Assembly (NCBI RefSeq): GCF_000708755.2
Contig: NZ_JGVU02000005.1
Location: 271,446-335,445, forward strand
Direction: 5' to 3'
Source: Metabacillus indicus LMG 22858
GTDB lineage: Bacteria; Bacillota; Bacilli; Bacillales; Bacillaceae
DNA: 64,000 bases
The notes under the pieces are model-generated. The model was not told the origin of the DNA. It searched no databases and worked only from the letters and a program-made list of their open reading frames with translations. The position numbers and the translations under genes are program-made. This document shows positions 50,163 through 58,928 of this stretch, one piece after another; positions within the stretch are counted from its first letter, which is position 1; every line of letters starts with the position of its first letter.

Positions 50163-51362
50163 CTATCTGTCCAGCCGGACAATGTCCGCATCCGGATGGG
50201 ATTGATATAGAATTAGATCTTTAATAATCTCAGCTCCTAGCATCGAATAGACGGTGCCGTTGCCGCCGAACCCAAGACAATAGTAGATGTTGTCTTTTTT
50301 CGGATGCTGTCCGATGAAGGGAAGGCCGTCGTCTGATTCGCCGAAGCTTGCTCCCCAGGCGGAGTCGACCTCCATGTCATATGAAGGATAATGTTCTTTA
50401 ATTTTATCAAGCAGACGCTGTCCGCGCTCACGGATGATGTCTTCATTGCTCGGGGCTTCCATCTTGTCTTCATCAAGTCCGCCGGCAACGATTCTTCCGT
50501 CGACCGTTGTCCTCATGTAAAAGTAGGGCCGTTTCGTCTCCCAGATTAAGCTTTTATCCTCCCACTTTTCTAACGATGCAACAGGAGTGGTGGCAATCGC
50601 ATATGTTCTGTTTACATCCGCACCCAGTTTTTTGGCGAATGGAATGGTTTCATATCCGGTTGAGTAAACGACATTCTTTGCACGGATGGTTCCGTGCGGA
50701 GTGTGCATTATGACATACTCTCCCTCGCGGTCACCCTCTTCAACAGCCGTGTTCTCATAAATTTGCACGCCGCGGGTATGGGCATCTTCGAGCAGGGTCT
50801 GAGCAAATTTGTATGGATTTACCTCTGCATCCCCGTCAGTCAGAAGCGCAGCAGGCTTTTTAAAACCAAATCGTTCCTCAATCTCATCTTCTTCTAAAAA
50901 AGTGACTGGAAACCCATGCTTGGAAAGCGCCTTATATTCTTTTTTCAGCTTTGACACATCTCCTGAGTCGCTCGCATAATACAAGCTTTTCCGTCTGTTA
51001 AATTCGACCGGCTTAGACAGGCTCCTTGCCGTTTTCTCAAGCTCGTCCACCGCTTTTAAGCACATCTTATAAAAACGCACGGCCTGATCCTTGCCGATTT
51101 CCTTTATAAATTCATGCAGCATTTTGTCATTTGAAAATTGAAGCAGCCCGGTGTTGGCAGACGAACTTCCGCTTCCCACAATTCTTTTTTCAACGAGCAC
51201 GGTTTTCAGATTATAGGCAGAAAGAGTGTGGGCGCACAAGGCGCCGGACATCCCCCCGCCAACAATGAGAACATCGCATGTAAGGGATTCGCGGAGCTCG
51301 GGATATTTTTGTGTGCTGCTGATCGTTTTTGGCCAATAAAGTGAACCATTATGCAGTTTCAT
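50163..51362 (-). CDS. FAD-dependent oxidoreductase (DAO family)
   Basis: 399 residues. An FAD-binding Rossmann motif sits near residue 30 (CDVLIVGGGMSGALCAHTL) and the DAO-type C-terminal flavin contact is WGASFGESDDGLPFIGQH ... CLGFGGNGTVYSM. Similar to gamma-glutamylputrescine oxidase-like and to the N-terminal part of YhfW, but it stops before the Rieske iron-sulphur domain that YhfW carries. GAGGAAAA ribosome binding site on the minus strand. Substrate unknown, likely an amine or amino acid. Confidence 0.88.
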   Translation of the reverse strand: MKLHNGSLYWPKTISSTQKYPELRESLTCDVLIVGGGMSGALCAHTLSAYNLKTVLVEKRIVGSGSSSANTGLLQFSNDKMLHEFIKEIGKDQAVRFYKMCLKAVDELEKTARSLSKPVEFNRRKSLYYASDSGDVSKLKKEYKALSKHGFPVTFLEEDEIEERFGFKKPAALLTDGDAEVNPYKFAQTLLEDAHTRGVQIYENTAVEEGDREGEYVIMHTPHGTIRAKNVVYSTGYETIPFAKKLGADVNRTYAIATTPVASLEKWEDKSLIWETKRPYFYMRTTVDGRIVAGGLDEDKMEAPSNEDIIRERGQRLLDKIKEHYPSYDMEVDSAWGASFGESDDGLPFIGQHPKKDNIYYCLGFGGNGTVYSMLGAEIIKDLILYQSHPDADIVRLDR

Positions 51363-51520
51363 TCATTTTCCTCCTAGAAGTCATACAGGGATATTCCCTC
51401 TTTTATCCAGACGGGAAACCTTTTTGTGCGCTTTTCTTTTCATTTTATCCAAATAAGGAAAAGGAAATCAGCGGTGCGAAACGGAAATAGTATAGGGACA
51501 ACGTTTAGGAGGGAACAGAC

Positions 51521-52507
51521 ATGATAAAAGCAGCGATGCTGAGCAAGTGGCACGTGCATGCCGTTGATTATGCACGGGATATACATAACAGTTCGAAAGT
51601 GGAAATTGCGATGGTCTGGGATGAAGACAAAGAGCGCGGAGTGAAGTGGGCAAATGAACTTGGAGTGCCGTTTGAGGCGAGCCTCGAGGCAGTTCTCGGG
51701 AACCCGGAAATTAAGGGAGTCGTGGTAGACACTCCGACAAATATGCATAAGGAAGTCATTGTGAAGGCAGCAGAACACGGTAAGCACATTTTCACAGAAA
51801 AAGTGCTTGCACTGACAGCAGCAGACTGCAAAGAAATTTTCAAGGCGGTAGAGGAAGCAGGAGTTTCTCTGGTTGTTTCTATGCCAAGGCTGAGCACAGA
51901 CTATTACCTTTATGCTGAAAAAGCGGTAAAGGAAGGCTTGCTCGGAGAAGTGAAAAACGCGAGATGCCGTGTAGCCCATAATGGATCAGTTCCGACAGAA
52001 GAAAATCCGCAGGGCTGGCTGCCTGCACACTTTTACAACGCCGAGCAATGCGGCGGCGGAGCGCTGATTGACCTTGGTGCACATCCAATCTATTTAATGA
52101 ACCGGCTTGCAGGAAAACCGAAAGAAGTTTCCGCACATTTTGATTTTGTGTACGGCAAGGAAGTGGAGGACCAGGCCTCGGTGCTTGTCACGTATGAGAA
52201 CGGTGCCACAGCCGTCCTGGAAACATCATTCGTTTCATTCGGCAGTCCGTTTTCTCTGGAACTGTACGGAACAGAAGGGTGTCTCCTTATTCAGGACGGG
52301 AAAATCGAGCTTCGGAATGCAGAAGGCGTCCGCATTGTGGAAAATCTGCCTGAAGAATTGCCGATTCCGATGGAGCAATGGGCTGACGCGATTCTGTCTG
52401 ATGCAGCGCCATTCATTACGAATGAGGATGCCCTGTTCCTGACCGCAGTTAATGAAGCGGCGATCAAATCCAATGCAGAAAAGCAAAGAGTGTCCGTCGA
52501 ATTTTAA
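51521..52507 (+). CDS. Gfo/Idh/MocA family oxidoreductase
   Basis: 328 residues, two-domain NAD(P)-dependent sugar or inositol dehydrogenase family. Rossmann half 1-120 and C-terminal alpha/beta half with QCGGGALIDLGAHPIYLMN, which contains the catalytic Asp-His pair. Odd: the expected GxGxxG loop is replaced by AMLSKWHVHAVDYA and the usual EKP is EKV, so cofactor binding may differ from typical members. TAGGAGGG ribosome binding site. No sugar kinase or isomerase is adjacent. Confidence 0.85.
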   Translation: MIKAAMLSKWHVHAVDYARDIHNSSKVEIAMVWDEDKERGVKWANELGVPFEASLEAVLGNPEIKGVVVDTPTNMHKEVIVKAAEHGKHIFTEKVLALTAADCKEIFKAVEEAGVSLVVSMPRLSTDYYLYAEKAVKEGLLGEVKNARCRVAHNGSVPTEENPQGWLPAHFYNAEQCGGGALIDLGAHPIYLMNRLAGKPKEVSAHFDFVYGKEVEDQASVLVTYENGATAVLETSFVSFGSPFSLELYGTEGCLLIQDGKIELRNAEGVRIVENLPEELPIPMEQWADAILSDAAPFITNEDALFLTAVNEAAIKSNAEKQRVSVEF

Positions 52508-52509
52508 AA

Positions 52510-52556
52510 GAATCCGGCCGGAACTCGTCATTCCGGCCGGATTTGCTCCTTTTTTG
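52510..52556 (+). terminator. Terminator after the Gfo/Idh/MocA gene
   Basis: AATCCGGCCGGAA pairs with TTCCGGCCGGATT; a T-rich tail ends in TTTTTT. Confidence 0.88.
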
Positions 52557-52559
52557 AAA

Positions 52560-52664
52560 AAACAGGTCCAAATTAGTGCCCTAACAATCCAAATCGGCGT
52601 TCTAACAGTCCAAACCAGCACTCTAACGATCCAAAAGCCGCCTCTAACAATCCGGCGCACAAAA
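52560..52664. repeat. 21-bp-period degenerate repeat array 2 (five units)
   Basis: Units start every 21 bp at 52560, 52581, 52602, 52623 and 52644. The core is CTAACAATCCAAA, the reverse complement of the array 1 core, followed by eight or so variable bases. It lies between two convergent genes' terminators. Read from the minus-strand gene on its right, it has the same orientation after a terminator as array 1 has after atpC. Confidence 0.88.
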
Positions 52665-52690
52665 AAAGAACCAAACACTCAGTTTGGTCC
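52661..52690 (-). terminator. Terminator of the 167-residue unknown gene
   Basis: On the minus strand ACCAAAC, loop, GTTTGGT, followed by TTCTTTTTTT; the stem overlaps the last codons of the gene. Confidence 0.8.
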
Positions 52691-53182
52691 CAATTTTTTG
52701 CTCTTTCGCTCATATTTTTGATACATCTCATATATTTTCTGCTCAGACGCATCTTTTGCAGACAAAAAATGATTCTCAAACAGATTTGAAAAGTAAGTGA
52801 CGGTGCGCCCGCACTGGATTCCTGACACATACGCATTTTCTGTGAACGAGTATTCTTTCACAGCCCATGCAGCATGATCAAGATGAATCACTGCCACCTC
52901 ACCAAAGTAAATGCTCATGCATTCCTCAAGATCGGCAACCGTTAGTTGAAAATCACGGAATTTATTTTCTTTGAAAAAATCAAAGTAGACTTCTTCAAGT
53001 TCAATCAAACTTTTTGGAGAATAGGTTAATGGTAAGCCAAGTTCTGCATATATATCTTCTAAAAGAGACAAGTTCTCTTTCCGCTGTTCATAAAAATAGA
53101 TTTTAGCCGCTTCTTCCGATTCAAACACAGGCAGATTCTTGCCGTAATCCGTTTCAAAGTCATGCTGATATGATTCTGGCAT
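52679..53182 (-). CDS. Protein of unknown function
   Basis: 167 residues, soluble, acidic in the first half and Lys-rich at the very end. No signal peptide, membrane helix or motif that I recognise. Notable parts: FESEEAAKIYFYEQRKENLS, LIELEEVYFDFFKENKFRDF and AVIHLDHAAWAVKEYSFTEN. The size and mixed acidic/aromatic composition recall single-gene immunity or SMI1-like proteins, but there is no toxin gene nearby, so this is only an analogy. GAGGTGA lies before the ATG. Confidence 0.7.
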   Translation of the reverse strand: MPESYQHDFETDYGKNLPVFESEEAAKIYFYEQRKENLSLLEDIYAELGLPLTYSPKSLIELEEVYFDFFKENKFRDFQLTVADLEECMSIYFGEVAVIHLDHAAWAVKEYSFTENAYVSGIQCGRTVTYFSNLFENHFLSAKDASEQKIYEMYQKYERKSKKLGPN

Positions 53183-53305
53183 TCTGTCACCTCGCGTCTT
53201 TTATTCATGAGCTAGTATAACATCCTGAAGGCCGTAAATGAGCAGCTTACAGCAATGCTACAAAAGAGGATGAAACTGGATATGCTCTTATGAAAATATC
53301 CCTTA

Positions 53306-53335
53306 TCGACACGTTTTGGGCAACAGTGTTATAAT
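53306..53335 (+). promoter_or_regulatory. Promoter of the nuo operon
   Basis: TCGACA, 18 bp, TATAAT with an extended -10 (TG-T-TATAAT). The leader to nuoA is about 57 nt. Confidence 0.8.
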
Positions 53336-53398
53336 GTTAGCGGTTACATTTTGAATATTAAAAAAGTTTTACCAACTTTCACATAACGGGGGAAAGGG

Positions 53399-53773
53399 AT
53401 GGAATCACTCAACGTCTATTTGAATAATTACCTAATTGTTGTTGTTTTCCTGCTGCTTGGTATCTTGCTGCCGGTCGTGGCGCTCGGTATCGGCCGGATT
53501 TTAAGGCCGCACAAGCCGAGTGAGGCGAAGGCCACTACTTACGAGAGCGGGATTGATCCATTTCATGATTCACGCGTTCAATTTAATGTCCGGTACTATA
53601 TGTTTGGTCTGATGTTTGTCATTTTTGACGTAGAAACGGTGTTTTTGTATCCGTGGGCTGTCGCGTATGAGAAGCTTGGTGTTTTTGCTCTGATTGAAAT
53701 GCTTATTTTTGTCATCATGCTCGTGATCGGGCTAGTCTACGCATGGAAGAAGAAGGTGCTGAAATGGACTTAA
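53399..53773 (+). CDS. nuoA: NADH-quinone oxidoreductase subunit A
   Basis: 124 residues with three membrane helices; part of the complex I membrane arm near the quinone site. Family segments: [20 protein letters not shown] (the conserved loop) and [17 protein letters not shown]. First gene of the operon, with the strong ribosome binding site GGGGGAAAGGG. Overlaps nuoB by 10 bp. Confidence 0.95.
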   Translation: MESLNVYLNNYLIVVVFLLLGILLPVVALGIGRILRPHKPSEAKATTYESGIDPFHDSRVQFNVRYYMFGLMFVIFDVETVFLYPWAVAYEKLGVFALIEMLIFVIMLVIGLVYAWKKKVLKWT

Positions 53774-54285
53774 AGCTAACGAATATCCCTCAGGATGAAA
53801 TGGAAGAACTCAAGCGCAGCGTCTTTTTGACGACACTTGAGGATTTAAAGGGCTGGGCCAGAAGCAACTCCCTGTGGCCGCTGACGTTCGGTCTTGCATG
53901 CTGTGCCATTGAAATGATGGGTGTCGGTTCATCACACTATGACCTTGACCGTTTTGGGTCATTTTTCAGAACATCGCCCCGGCAGTCGGATGTCATGATC
54001 GTGTCAGGGACTGTTACGAAAAAAATGGCTCCTGTCTTAAAACGTCTGTACGATCAGATGCCTGAACCGAAATGGGTCATTGCCATGGGTTCATGTGCAA
54101 CGGCAGGCGGACCGTACATCAAATCCTACGCCGTCGTAAAAGGGGTCGACCAGATTGTGCCGGTTGACGTCTATATCCCGGGCTGTCCGCCAAATCCTGC
54201 CGCCCTCATCTACGGAATCAACAAGCTGAAAGAAAAAATCCGTTACGAGGCAAAAACAGGGAGTGAGATAATCCATGAGCGATGA
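53764..54285 (+). CDS. nuoB: NADH-quinone oxidoreductase subunit B
   Basis: 173 residues from ATG 53764, inside the end of nuoA. Carries the terminal 4Fe-4S cluster N2 that reduces quinone; its cysteines are visible in [18 protein letters not shown] and [10 protein letters not shown]. Overlaps nuoC by 11 bp, so the genes are coupled. Confidence 0.96.
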   Translation: MDLKLTNIPQDEMEELKRSVFLTTLEDLKGWARSNSLWPLTFGLACCAIEMMGVGSSHYDLDRFGSFFRTSPRQSDVMIVSGTVTKKMAPVLKRLYDQMPEPKWVIAMGSCATAGGPYIKSYAVVKGVDQIVPVDVYIPGCPPNPAALIYGINKLKEKIRYEAKTGSEIIHER

Positions 54286-55507
54286 AAAGGACCTCCAGCA
54301 GCAAAAGAGAGAAGCCGCTCAAAAGGCAAAGGAAGCTGCCCTGAAAAAACTTGCCGAAAAGCAGGCCGGTAACGCACCTGCAAGCGAAGAATCTCTAGCC
54401 AAACAAAAAGCTGCCGCAGCAGCAAAGGCAAAAGCCGCCGCGCTGGCTAAACAGAAAGCGAAAGAAGCCGGCGGAAGCGAATTATCAGGAGACGACCTTG
54501 CATTAGCGAAGAAGAAAGCTGTTGCAGCCGCCAAAGCAAAAGCCGCCGCCATCGCGAAACAGAAAGCGAAAGAAGCCGGAGAAAGCGAATCCTCAGGAGA
54601 CGACAAGGCATTAGCCAAACAAAAAGCTGCCGCAGCAGCAAAGGCAAAAGCCGCTGCACTTGCTAAGCAGAAAGCGAAAGAAGCCGGAGAAAGCGAATCG
54701 TCAGGAGACGACCTGGCATTAGCAAAGCAAAAAGCCGTCGCCGCAGCAAAGGCAAAAGCTGCCGCACTCGCCAAGCAGAAAGCGAAAGAAGCGGGAGAAA
54801 GCGAAACCTCAGGGGACGATCTTGCATTAGCGAAGCAAAAAGCGGTCGCCGCCGCCAAAGCAAAAGCCGCTGCAGCCGCAAAGGCTAAGGCATCCCGTGA
54901 AAACATGTCAGAAGACGACCTGGCGAAAGAAAAAGCAAAAGCGATTGCCGCCGCCAAGGCAAAGGCTGCCGCTGCAGCTAAAGCGAAGCAAATGGCAGTC
55001 AAGGAAGAACCGCAGCAAGAAGAACCCTCACCGAATGAACCGATCCTGCAGAAATACATCAGCATCATTGAAAAGCATCTCGGCACCGATGTCCTGGAAG
55101 AGTCAGTCATTAATAGGCTGTCGAAAGATGTTCCTACCCTTACTGCGAAGAAAGAATCCTATTTTACGATAGCAAAACTGCTGAAAGAACAGGAAGAATT
55201 ACAGTTTGATTATGTGTCCGAACTGCATGGCACCGACTTTCAGACCCATATGGAAATCTACGCGTACCTCTTTTCCTATACACACAGGCACACCGTTGTG
55301 CTGAAGGTGAAGCTTGACCGGGACCAGCCTGAAATCCAGTCGCTTGTGCCTCTTTGGAAAGGCGCGGACTGGCCTGAGCGCGAGGCCTACGACTTGCTCG
55401 GCATCCGCTTCACTGACCATCCGAATTTAACGAGAATCATGATGCCGGATGATTGGGTCGGGCATCCGCTCAGAAAAGATTATGAACCTTATGATGTGGA
55501 GGTGTAG
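54275..55507 (+). CDS. nuoC: NADH-quinone oxidoreductase subunit C with long Ala/Lys repeat N-terminus
   Basis: 410 residues. Residues 265-410 are the ordinary NuoC (30-kDa) domain: [20 protein letters not shown], then [20 protein letters not shown], and the signature [20 protein letters not shown]. Residues 1-260 are an Ala/Lys-rich, probably helical and basic extension made of 36-residue repeats. Long low-complexity NuoC extensions of this sort are known from some Bacillus species, but their role is not. Overlaps nuoB. Confidence 0.93.
   Translation: MSDEKDLQQQKREAAQKAKEAALKKLAEKQAGNAPASEESLAKQKAAAAAKAKAAALAKQKAKEAGGSELSGDDLALAKKKAVAAAKAKAAAIAKQKAKEAGESESSGDDKALAKQKAAAAAKAKAAALAKQKAKEAGESESSGDDLALAKQKAVAAAKAKAAALAKQKAKEAGESETSGDDLALAKQKAVAAAKAKAAAAAKAKASRENMSEDDLAKEKAKAIAAAKAKAAAAAKAKQMAVKEEPQQEEPSPNEPILQKYISIIEKHLGTDVLEESVINRLSKDVPTLTAKKESYFTIAKLLKEQEELQFDYVSELHGTDFQTHMEIYAYLFSYTHRHTVVLKVKLDRDQPEIQSLVPLWKGADWPEREAYDLLGIRFTDHPNLTRIMMPDDWVGHPLRKDYEPYDVEV
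54395..54900 (+). repeat. 108-bp tandem repeats inside nuoC
   Basis: Units start at 54395, 54503, 54611, 54719 and 54827 and encode 36 residues each: LAKQKA(A/V)[13 protein letters not shown], then [10 protein letters not shown] and SGDD(L/K)A. Four units are complete and the fifth loses the pattern. DNA identity between units is high, so copy number probably changes by slippage or recombination. Confidence 0.92.
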
Positions 55508-55510
55508 CTT

Positions 55511-56611
55511 TTGATCCGGACAGAAGAAATGCTCCTGAATGTCGGCCCGCAGCATCCGAGTACGCACGGCGTATTCAGGCTGGTCATAAAAATTGACGGA
55601 GAAATCATTAAAGAGGCTACACCGGTGATCGGCTATTTACATAGAGGCACGGAAAAACTCGCGGAGAATCTGCAGTACACGCAGATCATTCCCTATACAG
55701 ACCGCATGGATTACCTGTCCGCGATGACCAACAACTATGTGATCTGCCATGCAGTGGAGACGATGGCTGGCATTCAAGTTCCGGAACGCGCGGATTATTT
55801 GCGCGTCATTGCGATGGAGCTTGGCCGGGTCGCGAGCCACCTTGTCTGGTGGGGAACGTATTTGCTTGATATTGGGGCGGTAAGCCCGTTTTTATATGCT
55901 TTCCGCGAGCGGGAAATGATCATTAATCTGCTGACAGAACTGTCGGGCGCGAGACTGACGTTCAACTACATGCGTGTAGGCGGAGTGAAGTGGGATGCAC
56001 CGGAGGGCTGGATCGAGAAAGTCGCCGAGTTCATCCCTTACATGAGAGAGCAGCTGAAAGGTTATCACGATCTCGTGTCAGGGAACGAAATTTTCCTAAA
56101 CCGTGTAAAAGGGGTCGGCATTTATACAAAAGAAGAAGCTCTTGAGTATTCCCTGAGCGGCGCTAACCTCCGCTGCACCGGTGTGAAATGGGACCTTCGA
56201 AAAGATGAGCCGTATTCCATCTACGACCGTTTTGATTTTGACGTTCCGGTCCGGACAAAAGGCGACGCTTTTGCCCGCTATGAATGCCGTATGGCTGAAA
56301 TCGAGGAGTCTCTGAAAATACTGGAGCAGGCGGTTGAACAGTTTCCTGGTGACGGGCCGATCATGGCTAAGGTGCCGAAAATCATTAAGGCTCCAAAGGG
56401 AGAGGCGTATGTACGGATTGAATCCCCGCGCGGCGAGATTGGCTGCTACATTGCCAGTGATGGGAAAAAAGAGCCGTACCGCCTGAAATTCAGACGGCCG
56501 TCTTTTTACAATCTGCAAATCCTGCCAAAGCTGCTACAGGGAGAAAACATGGCGAACCTCATTACCATTCTCGGCGCCATTGACATTGTTCTCGGGGAGG
56601 TGGACGGCTGA
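55511..56611 (+). CDS. nuoD: NADH-quinone oxidoreductase subunit D
   Basis: 366 residues from TTG 55511. The 49-kDa quinone-site subunit, related to hydrogenase large subunits. LLNVGPQHPSTHGVFRLV opens the protein and contains the conserved His; YLHRGTEKLAENLQYTQIIP is the next block, and the C-terminus is LGEVDG. Very close to the Bacillus cereus-group protein as I remember it. Overlaps nuoH by one base. Confidence 0.96.
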   Translation: MIRTEEMLLNVGPQHPSTHGVFRLVIKIDGEIIKEATPVIGYLHRGTEKLAENLQYTQIIPYTDRMDYLSAMTNNYVICHAVETMAGIQVPERADYLRVIAMELGRVASHLVWWGTYLLDIGAVSPFLYAFREREMIINLLTELSGARLTFNYMRVGGVKWDAPEGWIEKVAEFIPYMREQLKGYHDLVSGNEIFLNRVKGVGIYTKEEALEYSLSGANLRCTGVKWDLRKDEPYSIYDRFDFDVPVRTKGDAFARYECRMAEIEESLKILEQAVEQFPGDGPIMAKVPKIIKAPKGEAYVRIESPRGEIGCYIASDGKKEPYRLKFRRPSFYNLQILPKLLQGENMANLITILGAIDIVLGEVDG

Positions 56612-57615
56612 TGGTGCAGGATCTGCTGCAATCGTCCCCTGGTCTAGGCAATTTCGCCATTTTTTTCGGACTCGCAACAGCATTCCTGTTCGTTGTCCTT
56701 GGATTTGTCACCTACGGCATCCTGGCCGAACGCAAAGTCATGGGCTTCATGCAGGGCAGGATCGGGCCGAATCAGGTAGGCGGCAAGTGGGGCCTGCTGC
56801 AGACAGTGGCTGATGTTCTGAAGCTCCTGATAAAAGAGGACACGATCCCGAAGCTTGCGGATAAACCGCTGTTTATTCTCGCACCAGTCATTGCCTTTGC
56901 ACCTGCTTTTATCGTGCTGTCGACGATTCCCTTTACAGATTCCTTTCAATTTGCAGATCTTGGAGTCGGACTGTTATTTTACATCGCGATTTCCGGGCTG
57001 ACGACAATCGGCATTGTCACCGGCGGCTGGGCATCGAACAACAAATACTCGCTGCTCGGGGGCATGCGGGCCGCAGCACAGATGATTTCCTACGAAATCC
57101 CGCTTGTCATGTCAGTCATCGGCGTCGTGCTTTTATCCGGAAGTCTGAACTTGAACACCATTGTCGATGCACAGGAGAATGTCTGGTTTATTTTCCTGCA
57201 GCCGATTGGCTTTTTGATTTTTTTAATTGCATCTGTCGCAGAGCTGAACCGGACGCCGTTTGACTTGCCTGAAGCGGAATCAGAGCTTGTCGCCGGTTAC
57301 CATGTCGAATATTCCGGCTTCCGCTGGGCGTTCTTCATGCTCTCGGAATACGTTTACTTCTTCGCCATGGCATCGCTGACGACCGTGCTTTTCCTCGGCG
57401 GCTGGCAGCCTGTTGCCTTCCTTGATTTCATCCCGGGCGCCATCTGGTTCGGACTCAAGTTCAGTGTCGTAATCTTCATCCTCATCTGGTTCCGCGTCAC
57501 CTTCCCGAGGATCCGTGCCGACCAGCTCATGGAATTCGGCTGGAAAGTGCTCCTGCCGGTCGCACTCGCAAACATCTTTATCACAGCGATTGTGAAGGAG
57601 ATTTTCTTTAAGTAG
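56611..57615 (+). CDS. nuoH: NADH-quinone oxidoreductase subunit H
   Basis: 334 residues with about eight membrane helices. It forms much of the quinone entry channel; the conserved loop AERKVMGFMQGRIGPNQVGG and FDLPEAESELVAGYHVEYSG are intact. GGAGGTG ribosome binding site inside the nuoD end. Confidence 0.96.
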   Translation: MVQDLLQSSPGLGNFAIFFGLATAFLFVVLGFVTYGILAERKVMGFMQGRIGPNQVGGKWGLLQTVADVLKLLIKEDTIPKLADKPLFILAPVIAFAPAFIVLSTIPFTDSFQFADLGVGLLFYIAISGLTTIGIVTGGWASNNKYSLLGGMRAAAQMISYEIPLVMSVIGVVLLSGSLNLNTIVDAQENVWFIFLQPIGFLIFLIASVAELNRTPFDLPEAESELVAGYHVEYSGFRWAFFMLSEYVYFFAMASLTTVLFLGGWQPVAFLDFIPGAIWFGLKFSVVIFILIWFRVTFPRIRADQLMEFGWKVLLPVALANIFITAIVKEIFFK

Positions 57616-57653
57616 CAGATGAATAACGCCAAACACAAACAAGGGGTGAAAAC

Positions 57654-58073
57654 ATGCGAGGTTTAGCAAAAGGTTTGACGTATACCCTGAACAGCCTGAC
57701 GAAGAAGAAAGTGACGTATGATTACCCAAATGAGGCACTTGCGCTGCCTGACCGGTTTCGGGGCATTCAGAAGTTTTATCCGGAAAAGTGCATTGTGTGC
57801 AATCAGTGTGCGGCTATTTGCCCTACTGACTGCATAGAGCTAACTGGCAAGAAGCATCCGGATCCGGCGAAGAAAGGGAAGATCATCGACACGTACGATA
57901 TAAATTTTGAAATTTGCATCCTCTGCGATCTTTGCACGGAGGTATGTCCGACAGAAGCGATTGTGATGACGAACAATTTCGAGCTTGCCGAGTACAGCCG
58001 CGATCAGCTGTTTAAGAACTTGGAGTGGCTCGATGAAAACGATGAGAACATCAGGGAGGAGAATAAGGTGTGA
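57654..58073 (+). CDS. nuoI: NADH-quinone oxidoreductase subunit I
   Basis: 139 residues with two 4Fe-4S ferredoxin motifs, CIVCNQCAAICPTDC and CILCDLCTEVCPTEA (clusters N6a and N6b). It passes electrons to NuoB. As nuoE-F-G are absent in this operon, NuoI would be the outermost iron-sulphur subunit encoded here. Overlaps nuoJ by 4 bp. Confidence 0.96.
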   Translation: MRGLAKGLTYTLNSLTKKKVTYDYPNEALALPDRFRGIQKFYPEKCIVCNQCAAICPTDCIELTGKKHPDPAKKGKIIDTYDINFEICILCDLCTEVCPTEAIVMTNNFELAEYSRDQLFKNLEWLDENDENIREENKV

Positions 58074-58588
58074 GTATAACCGGAGAGTTTGTTGCCTTTG
58101 TCGCACTCGCCATGGTGGCCATCGGCGGCGGCATTCTCATGCTGAATGTGACGAAAGTGGTTCATATGGTTGTATCCCTCGTGTTCACATTTGTGAGCAT
58201 CGCCGGTCTGTACGTTCTCCTTTCGGCGGAGTTTGTGGCTGCGGTCCAGATCTTGATTTACTCGGGTGCGATCACGATCATCATGCTGTTTGGGATCATG
58301 CTGACGCGCCATCAGGACGAAGATGAGCCGTCTGCCGGCATCGGAAAAAAGCTCATCGTGTTTCTTGGGATTGCGGCGTTTGCCCTCGTGATGTATCTCG
58401 GAATCTATGATTTGCAGCTCGGGGAAGAGCAGGCAGATCTGCATGTGAAAAATACGGAGCAAATCGGAATCTCGCTTTATTCCCACTTTGTCATTCCGTT
58501 TGAATTGACGTCTGTTCTCCTGCTTGTGGCGTTAATCGGGGCCATTATTCTGGCGAGAAAAGATGAAAAAGGGGAGGACGAAAAATGA
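58070..58588 (+). CDS. nuoJ: NADH-quinone oxidoreductase subunit J
   Basis: 172 residues, GTG start, five membrane helices. [20 protein letters not shown] is the family core. It overlaps nuoI and nuoK by 4 bp each. Confidence 0.94.
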   Translation: MSITGEFVAFVALAMVAIGGGILMLNVTKVVHMVVSLVFTFVSIAGLYVLLSAEFVAAVQILIYSGAITIIMLFGIMLTRHQDEDEPSAGIGKKLIVFLGIAAFALVMYLGIYDLQLGEEQADLHVKNTEQIGISLYSHFVIPFELTSVLLLVALIGAIILARKDEKGEDEK

Positions 58589-58899
58589 GCTCGATTCCTT
58601 TATCGGCCTTTCTTGTGCTCGCTCTGATTCTCTTTTGCATCGGACTGTACGGGGCCCTGACGAAGCGGAACACTGTGATCGTTTTGATCTCGATTGAGCT
58701 GATGCTGAATGCGGCCAATATCAATCTGGTTGCCTTCAGCAAGTACGGAGTGATTCCGTCCATTACCGGCCAGGTGTTTTCGCTTTTTACGATCACGATT
58801 GCTGCAGCGGAGGCGGCCGTTGGACTTGCCATCTTGTTTGCCCTTTACCGCAACCGGAGATCTGTCAATATTGATGACTATGAATCTATGAAGCATTAA
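58585..58899 (+). CDS. nuoK: NADH-quinone oxidoreductase subunit K
   Basis: 104 residues, three membrane helices, MrpC-like. The conserved Glu residues for proton transfer lie in [19 protein letters not shown] and [18 protein letters not shown]. Confidence 0.95.
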   Translation: MSSIPLSAFLVLALILFCIGLYGALTKRNTVIVLISIELMLNAANINLVAFSKYGVIPSITGQVFSLFTITIAAAEAAVGLAILFALYRNRRSVNIDDYESMKH

Positions 58900-58928
58900 C
58901 ACCTCTAACAAGAAGGGGATTGAATACA

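Noticed and set aside
52452..52721. Plus-strand frame with LTIQ heptads over array 2
   Set aside because: Again a by-product of the 21-bp array; it begins inside the MocA-family gene in another frame and crosses a strong terminator.
39099..53398. Prophage or integrative element
   Set aside because: No integrase, transposase, phage or conjugation gene and no flanking tRNA or direct repeats were seen; accessory content alone is not enough.
54319..55110. Long minus-strand Ala/Ser-rich frame opposite nuoC
   Set aside because: Shadow of the Ala/Lys repeats; no start signals and nuoC is clearly the real gene by its domain and overlap with nuoB.
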